Assembly: GCA_017387505.1 (NCBI GenBank)
Contig: JAFOFB010000006.1
Coordinates: 1 to 64,000 of the forward strand
Length of the DNA: 64,000 nucleotides
Source: Methanocorpusculum sp.
GTDB taxonomy: Archaea > Halobacteriota > Methanomicrobia > Methanomicrobiales > Methanocorpusculaceae
Direction of reading: 5' to 3'
Shown here: positions 1 through 8,457 of the stretch, piece after piece
Position numbering within the stretch: position 1 is the stretch's first letter
Layout: the number at the start of each line of letters is the position of its first letter
The notes under the pieces: generated by a model
Told to the model about the DNA's origin: nothing
The model's database searches: none
What the model saw: only the letters and a program-made list of their open reading frames with translations
Translations under genes and position numbers: made by a program

Positions 1-1510
1 CTCTTGGACGGTGGTTTTCTTCAGCGGATGCGCTGACAACAGACTCGCCTTCAACGGATAAGATGCGGACTGCAAAGATTTCTCCGTCAACTTCGACTTC
101 CATAGAGCGCGGAATCTCGTAGTCAACAGACGGTGATGCCGCGGAGGTCTTTGGTTCCGGAAGCGGCTCTGCTTTCTTTTCTCCTTTGAGGAATGCCGGG
201 GCGATTGCCGGATAGAGGATGTAGGTTAAGACATCTTCTTCCTTCTTCACAAGTCCCTGTGATTCTGCATCTGCCTTCATCTTGTCGTAAACAGCTTCTA
301 AGGTGTCAGCAGGTCTGCACTCGATTCTGTCAACCGGGCCGACAATAGATTCGATGAATGCCGGGTCGAGTGCTTTCGGGCTCTTACCGTAGAGACCGCG
401 GAGATAGTCACGAACTTCGTTTGTTACAGTCTTGTATCTTCCGCCCATTAAGACGTTTAATACAGCCTGAGTTCCGACAATCTGTGAGGTTGGGGTTACA
501 AGCGGCGGATATCCTAAGTCTGCTCTTACCTTTGGAAGCTCAACTAAAACTTCGTCAAGCTTGTCTAATGCATTCTGCTCTTTGAGCTGAGATACAAGGT
601 TTGAAATCATTCCTCCCGGAAGCTGGTAGACCAAGACATCAGAGTCGATACGCATCGAGATTCCATCGATTAAGCAGTCATATTTTCCACGGATTTTGAC
701 TGCTTCGTTCTTAATTCCGCGAAGGGTTTCAAGAGAGATTCCGGTGTCTCTTGCAGTTCCGGCAAGAGATGCTACAATCGATTCGGTTGCAGGCTGACTT
801 GTGCCCCCTGCGAATGGAGACATTGCAGTATCGAGAATGTCAACGCCTGCTTCGATTGCTGCCTGATAGCTTATCGGAGCAATTCCGGAGGTTGAGTGGG
901 TGTGGAGACACACCGGGATATCAACACGCTTTTTGATGCCGGTGATAAGTTCGCGCACTGCTTCCGGCATGATAAGTCCTGCCATGTCTTTGATACAGAT
1001 GGAGTTACATCCCTTGCTGTAGAGCTCTTCTGCCATATCCACAAAGCCGGCGATAGAGTGGACAGGGCTTGTAGTATATGATATTGTGCCCTGAAGGTGG
1101 CATCCGTTATCGATTACAGCAGTCATTGAGCGCTGCATGTTGCGGATATCGTTTAATGCATCGAATACGCGGAATACTCCGATTCCGTTTTTGGCGGCAG
1201 CTCCGATAAATCTGTCAACAACATCGTCTGGATAGTGTTTGTATCCAACGAGGTTTTGACCGCGAAGGAGCATCTGAATCGGTGTCTTTACAAATATTTC
1301 GCGGAGGTCACGCAGTCTCTGCCATGGGTCATCATTTAAGTAACGAATGCAGGTGTCAAAGGTTGCACCTCCCCATGCTTCAACTGACCAGAAACCGGCT
1401 TTTTCCATCTCGGCGGCGAGGGAAAGCATATCTTCGGTGCGCATGCGGGTCGCTGCTAAGGACTGATGTGCATCACGAAGCGTGGTATCGGTAATTTTGA
1501 GTTGTGTCAT
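1..1510 (-). CDS. pycB: Pyruvate carboxylase subunit B, 3' end cut by window edge
   Basis: Carboxyltransferase/biotin-carrier subunit of the two-subunit archaeal pyruvate carboxylase, which makes oxaloacetate from pyruvate. In methanogens this feeds the incomplete TCA cycle and amino acid synthesis. The protein starts MTQLKITDTTLRDAHQS; the DAHQSLAATR segment is the metal-binding/catalytic signature of the family, and CIKDMAGL near residue 160 carries the lysine that is carbamylated in relatives. After about residue 440 comes a Pro/Glu-rich linker, then the beginning of a biotinyl domain (IPRSMEVEVDG). The biotin-attachment lysine would lie outside the window. About 503 codons are visible. 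Oxaloacetate decarboxylase alpha subunit (OadA) has the same domain layout. I prefer PycB because this is a methanogen, but the pycA partner is not visible here. Confidence 0.9.
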   Translation of the reverse strand, partial: MTQLKITDTTLRDAHQSLAATRMRTEDMLSLAAEMEKAGFWSVEAWGGATFDTCIRYLNDDPWQRLRDLREIFVKTPIQMLLRGQNLVGYKHYPDDVVDRFIGAAAKNGIGVFRVFDALNDIRNMQRSMTAVIDNGCHLQGTISYTTSPVHSIAGFVDMAEELYSKGCNSICIKDMAGLIMPEAVRELITGIKKRVDIPVCLHTHSTSGIAPISYQAAIEAGVDILDTAMSPFAGGTSQPATESIVASLAGTARDTGISLETLRGIKNEAVKIRGKYDCLIDGISMRIDSDVLVYQLPGGMISNLVSQLKEQNALDKLDEVLVELPKVRADLGYPPLVTPTSQIVGTQAVLNVLMGGRYKTVTNEVRDYLRGLYGKSPKALDPAFIESIVGPVDRIECRPADTLEAVYDKMKADAESQGLVKKEEDVLTYILYPAIAPAFLKGEKKAEPLPEPKTSAASPSVDYEIPRSMEVEVDGEIFAVRILSVEGESVVSASAEENHRPR

Positions 1511-1602
1511 TTTTAAGAAAACTCCCGGCTAGTGAGTTATCTAAACCTTAATTATTTTGGACGTGAAAGGTAAAAAAGTAGTCTATAGGGAAGAGGCGGG
1601 AC

Positions 1603-2181
1603 TTATCTCTTCCAGAACGGTTTGTTATTCTCTTTGCTCTGTTCTCTAAGGAATGATTCAAGCGATGCAATCTGATCCCAGAGAGTAAACATCTGGTCTT
1701 TTAATGATGCAATGTCGGCAGAAAGGGTGGCTACCGCATCGGAGAATTTCTCCATGTCATCCTCGTTTTTATCGCGAAGAGCGGCAAACCTGTGGTCCAT
1801 ACTGACGACTTTTGATTCCATTGAGCGGACAGCTAAGATTAATTCCTCTTCGGTTTCGGTTCTTGGAATCGGTTTTGGTGCTTCCTTTGGTTCTTCCTTT
1901 GGAACAGCGATTCCCATCTTTTTCATGTCTTCTAAGGCACGCTCTTCTAAGGATTTTCCACCGCGGATGGCTGGCACGATTACTTCATGCGGCAGTCCCT
2001 GAGCGCGTAAGTCGGCAACTTTTCTGAAGCGGTCGACAACGCTGTCTTCATAGACTGCAACTTTTCCGATTTTTTTGCCCGGAAGAATGACTTCATACTC
2101 TTTGGCGATTTCGCGGACTTCGGATTCGGGGATGCCTAAGATGACTGCGATTTCTGCGACTTTTTTCGGTGCTTCGGACAT
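1603..2181 (-). CDS. MerR-like HTH protein with C-terminal coiled coil
   Basis: A 192-residue protein. Residues 1-60 resemble a MerR-type helix-turn-helix (VAEIAVILGIPESEVREIAKEY followed by the KVAVYEDSVVDRF wing). Residues about 90-110 are a Pro/Glu/Lys-rich linker, and residues about 125-185 are a heptad-rich coiled coil that probably dimerises. It ends in a basic tail (KPFWKR). I chose the internal ATG at 2181 rather than an ATG eight codons upstream, because a TATA-like TTTATCTC lies about 25 nt before it, which fits leaderless transcription. No effector domain is recognisable. A DNA-binding or chromosome-organising role is plausible, but the function is unknown. Confidence 0.7.
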   Translation of the reverse strand: MSEAPKKVAEIAVILGIPESEVREIAKEYEVILPGKKIGKVAVYEDSVVDRFRKVADLRAQGLPHEVIVPAIRGGKSLEERALEDMKKMGIAVPKEEPKEAPKPIPRTETEEELILAVRSMESKVVSMDHRFAALRDKNEDDMEKFSDAVATLSADIASLKDQMFTLWDQIASLESFLREQSKENNKPFWKR

Positions 2182-2241
2182 AGGTGTTCTACTATTCGCA
2201 GTCATAAGAGATAAAGGAGGCGGGACGAAAAGAAAAAAAAG

Positions 2242-2958
2242 TTAGAGGAAGATCAGATCAAAGAAGAAGAGGTTTTCAATCTGACTGCTGCCTGCTTTTG
2301 TACACTCTGCTCTGACGGTGTATGTTCCGGCTTTTTCTGCAGTTACATACCACTCATAATTTCCGCCTGCACCAAGTAATCCTGAGTCATCTGCAACATA
2401 CTCTTCTCTCATAACAGTAAGTCCCGGAGTATCTTTCATCGTCCAGACATACCCGGTTGTAGGGTTTCCTGCGGTTACTATCTTTACCGGTTCTCCAGGT
2501 GACGGGTTGAGTGCATTGTCAAAGGTCAGGGTTAAGATAGTCTCACCGCTTCCCGTTCCTTCGGAAACAGCAATAGGCATGTTTAACTCAGCATACTTCT
2601 TGTGCTCTCCAATCATCTGCAGGTGGAGAAGGTCTGCGGAAAAGGTGTATTCTCCCGGTTTGTCCGCGGAAATGGTGAAGTAAGAGTATCCGCCGTTTTC
2701 GGTGTATTCAAAGTCCTCTTCATAATCCAGACCGGAGCTCTCCGTCACTTCCCAGGTATATCCAGAAGACGGAATAGCGATTACCAGTTTATCTCCCGGA
2801 TAGATATTAGAAGCAACCTTTTCTACTGTAACGGTGTACCATGCAATAATCTCTTCATCCTCTCCCGGGATGTACGGCTCTTCCGGACCGTCGGAAATAC
2901 AGCCTGCCGTCAGAATGACTGCAACTGAAAGAAGAAGGATTGTCAATATTTTCTTCAT
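2242..2958 (-). CDS. Lipoprotein with two chagasin-like (I42) protease-inhibitor domains
   Basis: A 238-residue exported lipoprotein. The signal peptide ends in the lipobox LTAGC (Cys20), so the mature protein should be lipid-anchored outside the cell. Two similar beta-rich domains follow (about 43-130 and 140-230). The second carries NPTTGYVW, the signature BC loop of chagasin-family (MEROPS I42) inhibitors of papain-like cysteine proteases, plus a Gly-rich loop GAGGNYEW. The first has the weaker loop PSSGYTWEV. The third inhibitory loop (RPW/F) of classical chagasin is not evident in either domain, so inhibitory activity is uncertain. The start at 2958 (MKKILTI) gives a normal signal peptide; an upstream in-frame ATG adds five residues. 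Confidence 0.75.
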   Translation of the reverse strand: MKKILTILLLSVAVILTAGCISDGPEEPYIPGEDEEIIAWYTVTVEKVASNIYPGDKLVIAIPSSGYTWEVTESSGLDYEEDFEYTENGGYSYFTISADKPGEYTFSADLLHLQMIGEHKKYAELNMPIAVSEGTGSGETILTLTFDNALNPSPGEPVKIVTAGNPTTGYVWTMKDTPGLTVMREEYVADDSGLLGAGGNYEWYVTAEKAGTYTVRAECTKAGSSQIENLFFFDLIFL

Positions 2959-2987
2959 GATAAGTACATGCATGTAAGAGCGGATAA

Positions 2988-3083
2988 AGATTTTGTACCG
3001 CAGCCGAGATTCGTGAAAAGTTCGGCTCAGCCTATCTTGATTACGACGGCAAATACTTCGTAATCGGATGGATGGTGTCCTGA
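2988..3083 (+). pseudogene. Short coding-like relic of an unidentified gene
   Basis: Between two minus-strand genes, the plus strand reads RFCTAAEIREKFG followed by SAYLDYDGKYFVIGWMVS and a stop at 3081-3083. Codon choice and amino-acid pattern look like the C-terminus of a real protein, but an in-frame stop at 2985 closes it upstream and no start codon fits. I read it as the 3' remnant of a deleted gene. The parent family was not recognised. Confidence 0.35.
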
Positions 3084-3116
3084 AAAAAGTATGAATAATT
3101 ATTCTATTTTTTGCGC

Positions 3117-3599
3117 TTAGAACCAGCGCATCATAACGATGGCGTCCTCGCCGTCTGAATAATAACCGCCGAACACAATCACATCCTCATAATCCAGACG
3201 CTCATAGAATCCGTGAGCACTCGTATTGCTTTTTCTAACCTCAAGACTGCATGCACGGCATCCTTCAAGGAAAAAATCACGCTCAACTTTACGTAGCAGA
3301 AGACGTCCAATTCCAAACTCGCGCATCTCAGGAGTTACGGCGATGTTGCAGACGTGACCATACTTTTCCTCATCAGTCTCCTCAATCGCTCCGGCGGAAA
3401 AACCGACAATTCTACCGTCAGCCTCGGCAACATAAAATGACGTAAGGTAAAGCGTCATCATCTCAATCATTGCCTTGTAATCCCAAGGGTCGTTAAAACA
3501 GAGAAGCTCAATTCTGTAGATGTCTGGAATATCATCTAAAGTCGCCTTTCGGATTGTACATCCGGCACGAGTGCCGCCCACACCGTTTACGATTACCAT
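3117..3599 (-). CDS. rimI: RimI-type GNAT N-acetyltransferase
   Basis: A 160-residue single-domain GNAT acetyltransferase that transfers acetyl from acetyl-CoA to a protein N-terminal amine. The acetyl-CoA loop is visible as AVTPEMREFGIGRLLLRKVE, followed by the family pattern of strand 5 and the FYERLDYED segment typical of RimI and archaeal Ard1-like enzymes. Archaeal homologues acetylate N-termini of ribosomal and other proteins. The first 14 residues (MVIVNGVGGTRAGC) precede the GNAT core that begins at TIRKATLDD, so the true start could be a little further in. It is divergent from the DUF1015 gene, with about 40 bp between the start codons. Confidence 0.8.
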   Translation of the reverse strand: MVIVNGVGGTRAGCTIRKATLDDIPDIYRIELLCFNDPWDYKAMIEMMTLYLTSFYVAEADGRIVGFSAGAIEETDEEKYGHVCNIAVTPEMREFGIGRLLLRKVERDFFLEGCRACSLEVRKSNTSAHGFYERLDYEDVIVFGGYYSDGEDAIVMMRWF

Positions 3600-3639
3600 C
3601 TGCTATTTTACTATTGAACTCCAAACCAATATATCACAT

Positions 3640-4896
3640 ATGGTTACCATCTATCCGTTCAAAGGACTTCACCCGTCCGCTGAGGCATTCAAGACTGTAC
3701 CATCCGTACCGTACGATGTCATCGAGCGCGACGAGGCAGCAGCAGAAATCGCTGAGAATCCAAACACCCTTCTTCGTGTCATCAGAACCGATGCAGAACT
3801 CTTAGACACCGACCCGTATGACGATGCAATCTACGAGCGTGCAAAAGAGATGTTTGCCAAGTTCAAGGCAGACGGACTTTTCGTAGAGGACGAAAAGGAT
3901 GCATACTACATTTACCGCATCACTTTAGGCGGCGAAACCTTCACCGGACTTGTATCCTGTGTTTCCGTTGCTGAATACAAAGACGATACAATCAAGAAGC
4001 ACGAACTCACCCGCTACGAAAAAGAAGAGGACAGAACCCGTCACATCGATGCTGTCTCTGCACACACAGGACAGGTATTCCTGCTCTATAAAGACGCAGG
4101 CGAAGTCTTATCCGCACTCAAGGCAATGGCTGACGCAAAACAGCCAATCGGAGAGTACACCTCCAAAGGCGGAAACCTTCACCAGCTCTATCGTGTAGAT
4201 GAGGAAACAGAAGTTGCAAAGATTACTGAGATGTTCTCTGCAATTCCAAACCTCTACATTGCAGATGGACACCACCGTGCAAAGTCCTCCGCAAACGTCT
4301 ATGACAGACGCCTTGCAGAGAACCGTCTGACCGCTGATGCAGAGCGCTTCATGAGTGTCTTATTTGCTCATGACTCTGTAACCATCTACGGATACCACCG
4401 CTTAATCCGCGACCTTGCAGGATTAAACGCAGATCAGTTCTTATCCGATCTCGCACTTCGCTTCAACATCACCCCAATCAAGAAAGTCGATGTAAAGAAG
4501 AATGCAGTCCCGGCAGTCGAGAAGGGAGCAGACATGCATGTAATCCACCTCTATCTCGAAAGCAACTGGTACGAACTTACCCGCAAAGCTGACGAGAATG
4601 CGGATGCAATCGAGAGACTTGATGTATCTGTTCTCCAGAATCTTGTCTTAGATGACATGCTTGCAATCTTCGACCCGAGAGGTGATCCGAGAATCTCCTT
4701 CGTTGGCGGAATTGTCCCGCTCGCAGATGTCATCAAGGATGTTGACAACGGAGAATTCTCTGCCGCATTTATCATGCAGCCGGTAACCGCTCAGCAGGTA
4801 ATCGATGTGGCAGACGCTGGACTTATTATGCCTCCAAAGTCCACCTGGTTTGAACCGAAGCTCCTCTCCGGAATGGTAATCCACGAAATACACTAA
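3640..4896 (+). CDS. DUF1015 family protein
   Basis: A 418-residue soluble protein that opens MVTIYPFKGLHPSAEAFKTV and contains VPSVPYDVI, the N-terminal hallmark of DUF1015 (PF06245). The central conserved IADGHHRAKSSANVYDRR motif (about residues 207-224) is probably the active or ligand-binding site, because Asp, His and Arg are clustered. The family is widespread in archaea and clostridia and is often encoded near serine biosynthesis genes; I know of no firmly established reaction. The start at 3640 is preferred over in-frame codons from 3520, which would overlap the divergent rimI start. A strong terminator follows the stop, so it is transcribed alone. Confidence 0.8.
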   Translation: MVTIYPFKGLHPSAEAFKTVPSVPYDVIERDEAAAEIAENPNTLLRVIRTDAELLDTDPYDDAIYERAKEMFAKFKADGLFVEDEKDAYYIYRITLGGETFTGLVSCVSVAEYKDDTIKKHELTRYEKEEDRTRHIDAVSAHTGQVFLLYKDAGEVLSALKAMADAKQPIGEYTSKGGNLHQLYRVDEETEVAKITEMFSAIPNLYIADGHHRAKSSANVYDRRLAENRLTADAERFMSVLFAHDSVTIYGYHRLIRDLAGLNADQFLSDLALRFNITPIKKVDVKKNAVPAVEKGADMHVIHLYLESNWYELTRKADENADAIERLDVSVLQNLVLDDMLAIFDPRGDPRISFVGGIVPLADVIKDVDNGEFSAAFIMQPVTAQQVIDVADAGLIMPPKSTWFEPKLLSGMVIHEIH

Positions 4897-4922
4897 CCGG
4901 AATTTTCCGGTCTTCTTTTTTT
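4896..4922 (+). terminator. Intrinsic terminator after the DUF1015 gene
   Basis: Perfect 7-bp hairpin ACCGGAA-TT-TTCCGGT (4896-4911), followed by a T-rich tract. Confidence 0.7.
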
Positions 4923-5123
4923 ATGTGTTCACTGCATGTTTCTGAACAGTGGTTTATGTATATTATTTGTTCGCTCTTAAGCCACAACAGCACGATATGG
5001 ACACGTCACAACGAGAATTGTATTGTTTTATTGTTATTTTAACACTATTTGCAAATATGTGTGCTATTTTATAGATATTTAAACCTCAAAATACTGTTAT
5101 ATTTCAACGACATATAATGCAGT

Positions 5124-5459
5124 ATGGAAGAAGAACAGTCCATTATTCCGACAAAACAGAGAGTTACATTCTATGCTCCGAAAACTGTTCAGGACATTAT
5201 TGAGCAGGTAAAAATTGAACGCGGTGATGACAGTATTACTGATGCTGTTTGTCAGATTATCATTGAGTACGGTACCCACAAACAGCTTCGCCGTTTCGAG
5301 GATTTTGTTGATGGTAAATTTTCGAATACAATCGATGAGATTAATGAATTAAAAATCCAGAATGAACTGCTTCGTGAGAGACTGTCTCTTGTTGAATCCA
5401 AGTGTGCAACAGTAAACCGTGCAGTTTCTGAGATTCAGAACAGTTACAAGAAAGAGTAG
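5124..5459 (+). CDS. Small ribbon-helix-helix-like protein with coiled-coil tail
   Basis: A 111-residue protein. Residues 12-50 (RVTFYAPKTVQDIIEQVKIE and the following DSITDAVCQIIIEYG) fit the beta-strand/helix/helix pattern of an RHH DNA-binding fold. Residues about 60-105 form an amphipathic coiled coil. It is preceded by a very AT-rich stretch (4970-5120) with TATA-like TATTTAAA and TTATATTT. The architecture, RHH plus coiled coil, matches the regulator at 25745-26062, though the sequences are not obviously alike. It converges with the membrane protein at 5493. The function is unknown; a transcriptional regulator is likely. Confidence 0.6.
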   Translation: MEEEQSIIPTKQRVTFYAPKTVQDIIEQVKIERGDDSITDAVCQIIIEYGTHKQLRRFEDFVDGKFSNTIDEINELKIQNELLRERLSLVESKCATVNRAVSEIQNSYKKE

Positions 5460-5492
5460 ATTCTGATTAGGGTGTCATTTATCCTAATCTTT

Positions 5493-5900
5493 CTACTCTC
5501 TATCATTAACTAACAATCCATTATCTTCTTTTTTCAACAGTTTCTCCTGGAAATCCGTAAGCGAAAACAGTGCTATAATTAATGCGATGATAAATGCGGA
5601 TATTGGCAGGATGCTTACATCATTCATGAAATAATCAAGTATTGAAAGTGCTGCAAAAGTTGCTGATGTATCAAGTATAACGAACAGAATCTGTGCTGTA
5701 TGTTTTGAAAGTTTTCCAAGTTCGAAAAGTGCCCGCGGGATTGCTGATGCAAATATTTCCAGAGGAAGACTTATCGCACACAGCAGAACTGCGAATATAA
5801 TGCCTGTCCAAAGGGAAGCAAACTCAAATCCGAAAATCACCAGAAGAATGCAGAAAAGTATTGCGGTAAATGTCACAACTTTTCTGATTATCTTAGTCAT
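5493..5900 (-). CDS. Four-helix membrane protein, possibly YrvL-like
   Basis: A 135-residue protein with four predicted hydrophobic helices (about residues 10-28, 31-52, 68-88 and 95-115) and a charged C-terminal tail (DFQEKLLKKEDNG). The length and four-helix layout are like the small YrvL regulatory membrane family of Firmicutes, but I have only pattern resemblance to support that. It has no partner in the same orientation; the next genes upstream begin the marker-14 cluster, which is probably a separate transcript. Treat it as a hypothetical membrane protein. Confidence 0.55.
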   Translation of the reverse strand: MTKIIRKVVTFTAILFCILLVIFGFEFASLWTGIIFAVLLCAISLPLEIFASAIPRALFELGKLSKHTAQILFVILDTSATFAALSILDYFMNDVSILPISAFIIALIIALFSLTDFQEKLLKKEDNGLLVNDRE

Positions 5901-5951
5901 GCATCCTGGTTGGGTGGATGCGTATAATATGTTTCTGAAAAAAGAGGTTGG

Positions 5952-6191
5952 TTATTCGCAGATGAATTTTTTGATTTCGGCGTAGAGGAACTCATTTACC
6001 TTTTCGATTTCTTCCTTCTTTCCGCGGAATGCTAAGAGTTCGCGCTCGTCATTTACCATGTTTGCGAAGTTGAGAGGTCTTGTAACTGATACAAGTTCAA
6101 CATCGAACTTCATTGCGGCATCACGGATTGCGGCTCTTGGAGTTCCTGGAGGGATGACTAAATCGAATTCGTCTTCAATATTTTCAGTCAT
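5952..6191 (-). CDS. Small DUF2102-like methanogen protein
   Basis: A 79-residue acidic protein starting MTENIEDEFDLVIPPGTP. The ATG at 6191 lies only 2 nt beyond the stop of the marker-14 gene, so the two are very likely co-transcribed and translationally coupled. An upstream in-frame extension to 6260 would run through the marker-14 coding region and is rejected. The pattern IPPGTPRAAIRDAAMKFDVE recalls the methanogen-specific DUF2102 family of unknown function. Its linkage to marker 14 suggests a role tied to methanogenesis enzyme maturation or regulation; this is inference. Confidence 0.65.
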   Translation of the reverse strand: MTENIEDEFDLVIPPGTPRAAIRDAAMKFDVELVSVTRPLNFANMVNDERELLAFRGKKEEIEKVNEFLYAEIKKFICE

Positions 6192-6193
6192 AA

Positions 6194-7684
6194 TTACTTC
6201 CCAATTTTTTGTCTCTTCGCCATAATACACTTTCCGCCACGAACACCTCCAATCGGGCACTTCGGGTGTCCGATGCTGTTCATACAGCGTCCCATAAGGG
6301 CAGAACCGCGTGCAAGACCGTCATCAACGAAGACTAAGTGGTTTACAGGCTCAGCATAGAGTCCGCGCTTGGTTACTCCGTCTAAGATGTACTGCGGTTT
6401 GTTTCCGGAAATAATTGCACGTCCGGTAAATCCGATGGAACTGTTTGGCGGAAGGAGATTTCTTTCAGCACAGAGGTCGATAATCTGGAGTGCGATATCT
6501 GCACAGACACGGTCGATTACTTCCTTGATTACTGCTTTCTTCTCGTTCTTTGCCATCTCGGCACCGATTGCTTCAAGCTCAGGGATTCTGTCTCCGTTTA
6601 CTCCTGCATCAACACCGATTAAGACAATACCTGAATCTTTTGCGACATCAGCACAGACCGGAACTTTTCCAAAGCGGGTTCTGTCTGCCGGAACTTCGCA
6701 TACTTCGATAATTTCAAGGCAGCGGTCGATGTACGGCTGAGCCTTCTTTGTTGCACGTGTGGATGCAGGTTCGCAGTGCTCACCGAATAAATCAAGAGCT
6801 GTACCCTTCTTCTTGTCTACAAGACCCGTGCCCCTGATGATTGCATCAGGGATTGCTCCTGCAAGGCCGCAGAAGTTTCCAATGGTCTTTGCGAATGGTG
6901 ATTCTGCATTCGGGTCGACATCGCTTGTGATTCTTCCATCAAGGGTGGTTCCAAAGTCCATTGAGATGCACGGGTTTCTGAAATCAACAGGGGTCCACTT
7001 AGCTCCTTCTTTGATTCCTGCCATTGCAAGCTCTCCTTCCATCTCGTTTGCAACCATCTCAACACCGGTTGTTCCAGACGGCGGAGTTACTCCTGCAACA
7101 GCTCCGGTGAAGACTAAGCGGTCTGCGAAACTGTGCGGGCGAAGTTTTGGCGGAAGGCTTCCGATTCCCATCGGCGGCGTCATCTTCTTTGGCGGTACTC
7201 CTGCTAAGAGACATCCGTCTGCTAAAGCTTTGATGAACTCTCCAACCTGATCCGGTGAGTCCATTGCTGCGACAACTCCTGTACTTCTGACAACGAAGTC
7301 GAGATCATCTTTGATGCTTAAGTCTGCTTCCTTGTGGCATTTCACGAGGGTGTCGCGGACAAGTTCGGTAACAGATTCGCGTGTGAGTTCTGTTCCGTCA
7401 AGTGTTGCACCAAAGACTGTCTCTCCCGGTTTTGGCGGGCGGACATCACGGCTCATTGAAACAGTTTTTCCAAGTACATACGAGTGTCCTGTTGCAAGGT
7501 CGGTTCCGGTTAAGATGCACTTTGTGGTGGTATTTCCCATCTCAACGGATGCGACAATGAAATATGGTTTGGACTTGTATTCGGGAACTTGCATTCCTGC
7601 ACCATGTCCTGTTGAAGGTGGGGCGATACTTTCAACAACCCATGGTTTCTTAGAGGTAAAACGGTCGAAAAAACCTGCCGACAT
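6194..7684 (-). CDS. Methanogenesis marker protein 14
   Basis: A 496-residue protein found essentially only in methanogens and their relatives (methanogenesis marker 14). The segment VASVEMGNTTTKCILTGTDL (about residues 44-63) resembles the phosphate-1 loop of ASKHA-fold (actin/Hsp70/sugar kinase) ATPases, and SMDFGTTLDGRI (about 240-252) looks like a second ASKHA loop. These suggest nucleotide binding. The C-terminus GGVRGGKCIMAKRQKIGK is Gly/Lys-rich. Biochemical function is unknown; strict co-occurrence with methyl-coenzyme M reductase implies a supporting role in methanogenesis. It lies between the Cys-rich HTH gene and the DUF2102-like gene on the same strand. Confidence 0.8.
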   Translation of the reverse strand: MSAGFFDRFTSKKPWVVESIAPPSTGHGAGMQVPEYKSKPYFIVASVEMGNTTTKCILTGTDLATGHSYVLGKTVSMSRDVRPPKPGETVFGATLDGTELTRESVTELVRDTLVKCHKEADLSIKDDLDFVVRSTGVVAAMDSPDQVGEFIKALADGCLLAGVPPKKMTPPMGIGSLPPKLRPHSFADRLVFTGAVAGVTPPSGTTGVEMVANEMEGELAMAGIKEGAKWTPVDFRNPCISMDFGTTLDGRITSDVDPNAESPFAKTIGNFCGLAGAIPDAIIRGTGLVDKKKGTALDLFGEHCEPASTRATKKAQPYIDRCLEIIEVCEVPADRTRFGKVPVCADVAKDSGIVLIGVDAGVNGDRIPELEAIGAEMAKNEKKAVIKEVIDRVCADIALQIIDLCAERNLLPPNSSIGFTGRAIISGNKPQYILDGVTKRGLYAEPVNHLVFVDDGLARGSALMGRCMNSIGHPKCPIGGVRGGKCIMAKRQKIGK

Positions 7685-7744
7685 AATAGTAGAAATTATC
7701 TCATGCGGGTGTAAAAAAGGTTTCTGTTTAAAAAAGATGTTGGG

Positions 7745-8101
7745 TTATTCCATTTCTGCGAAGACCAGTTCATAAATCCAGTCTTCCAGCATCTTACAGG
7801 ATGGAACATCACATTCTTCTGTGCATGCAACACATGGAAGGATTGCGTCTCCTGCCATAATGAGCATGGGGTCAATTTTTTTATCTGTTTTCACCCAGCT
7901 GACGAGGAATGTGTTTCCCTTTACTGCCTGACGCATAATTCTGCCTTCATCTTCTAAGTGTTTTAAGATGCGTGAGCAGGTACGGCTGTCAATTCCAAGC
8001 TCTTTCCAAAGTTCGCTCTGAACAATTCCGTCCGGGTGATTTTTGATGAATGTTAGTGCCTGTTCTGCTTTCTGCGCTAACTCTTCTGTGCTGGATGTCA
8101 T
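7745..8101 (-). CDS. Winged-helix regulator with C-terminal cysteine cluster
   Basis: A 118-residue protein. Residues about 10-70 form a winged helix-turn-helix: helix-turn-helix GIVQSELWKELGIDSRTCSR and wing DEGRIMRQAVKGNTFLVSW. Then comes a short domain with four cysteines in the pattern CxxCxxxCxxxxC (CVACTEECDVPSCKMLEDW), which could bind an Fe-S cluster or zinc. A metal or redox-sensing transcription factor is a reasonable reading. It begins 8 nt after the LSm gene and lies 60 nt ahead of marker 14, so it may be co-transcribed with both. Confidence 0.7.
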   Translation of the reverse strand: MTSSTEELAQKAEQALTFIKNHPDGIVQSELWKELGIDSRTCSRILKHLEDEGRIMRQAVKGNTFLVSWVKTDKKIDPMLIMAGDAILPCVACTEECDVPSCKMLEDWIYELVFAEME

Positions 8102-8109
8102 GAATTAAT

Positions 8110-8343
8110 TTAGTTGAGCGGTGCGATGCTCAGAATGTTGTTTCCGCGGATAACGACACATCCAAGGTTTCTTCTGCCTGCTGCAGTGATTTCAACTGCA
8201 TCTTCGAGGTGGAGGTTGAGATATTCGTCCATTGCGACAAGAAGTCCCTCGAATCTGCATCCTTCATCTTTAATCTCAACAACAATGTTTGTGTCAACGA
8301 GAGAATTGACCTTTTTTATTGGGAGAACGATACCAGATACCAT
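8110..8343 (-). CDS. LSm (Sm-like) RNA-binding protein
   Basis: A 77-residue archaeal Sm-like protein. The Sm1 motif (NIVVEIKDEGCRFEGLLVAM followed by DEYLNLHLEDA) and the Sm2 motif (LGCVVIRGNNILSI) are both complete. Such proteins form heptameric rings that bind U-rich RNA and take part in RNA processing. It is the first gene of a minus-strand cluster with the Cys-rich HTH protein 8 nt downstream. The spacer 8344-8457 between it and the tRNA must hold the promoter; no strong TATA box stands out. Confidence 0.85.
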   Translation of the reverse strand: MVSGIVLPIKKVNSLVDTNIVVEIKDEGCRFEGLLVAMDEYLNLHLEDAVEITAAGRRNLGCVVIRGNNILSIAPLN

Positions 8344-8457
8344 GTCTCTATAGGTTTGGTTTGTGGACTAATTAATGTGCTTATTTGTGCCTGAGATTCT
8401 TTGACAGCGAAATATGCAGCAATTTTCTTTGGAAATTTTAAGAAACAAGAAAAACAG

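Noticed and set aside
3520-3639. Forty-codon N-terminal extension of the DUF1015 protein
   Set aside because: It lies over the start of the divergent rimI gene, and the family begins at the VTIYPFKGLHP segment coded from 3640.
6759-7250. 163-codon plus-strand frame opposite marker 14
   Set aside because: Antisense shadow of a well-supported gene, without ribosome-binding site or domain.
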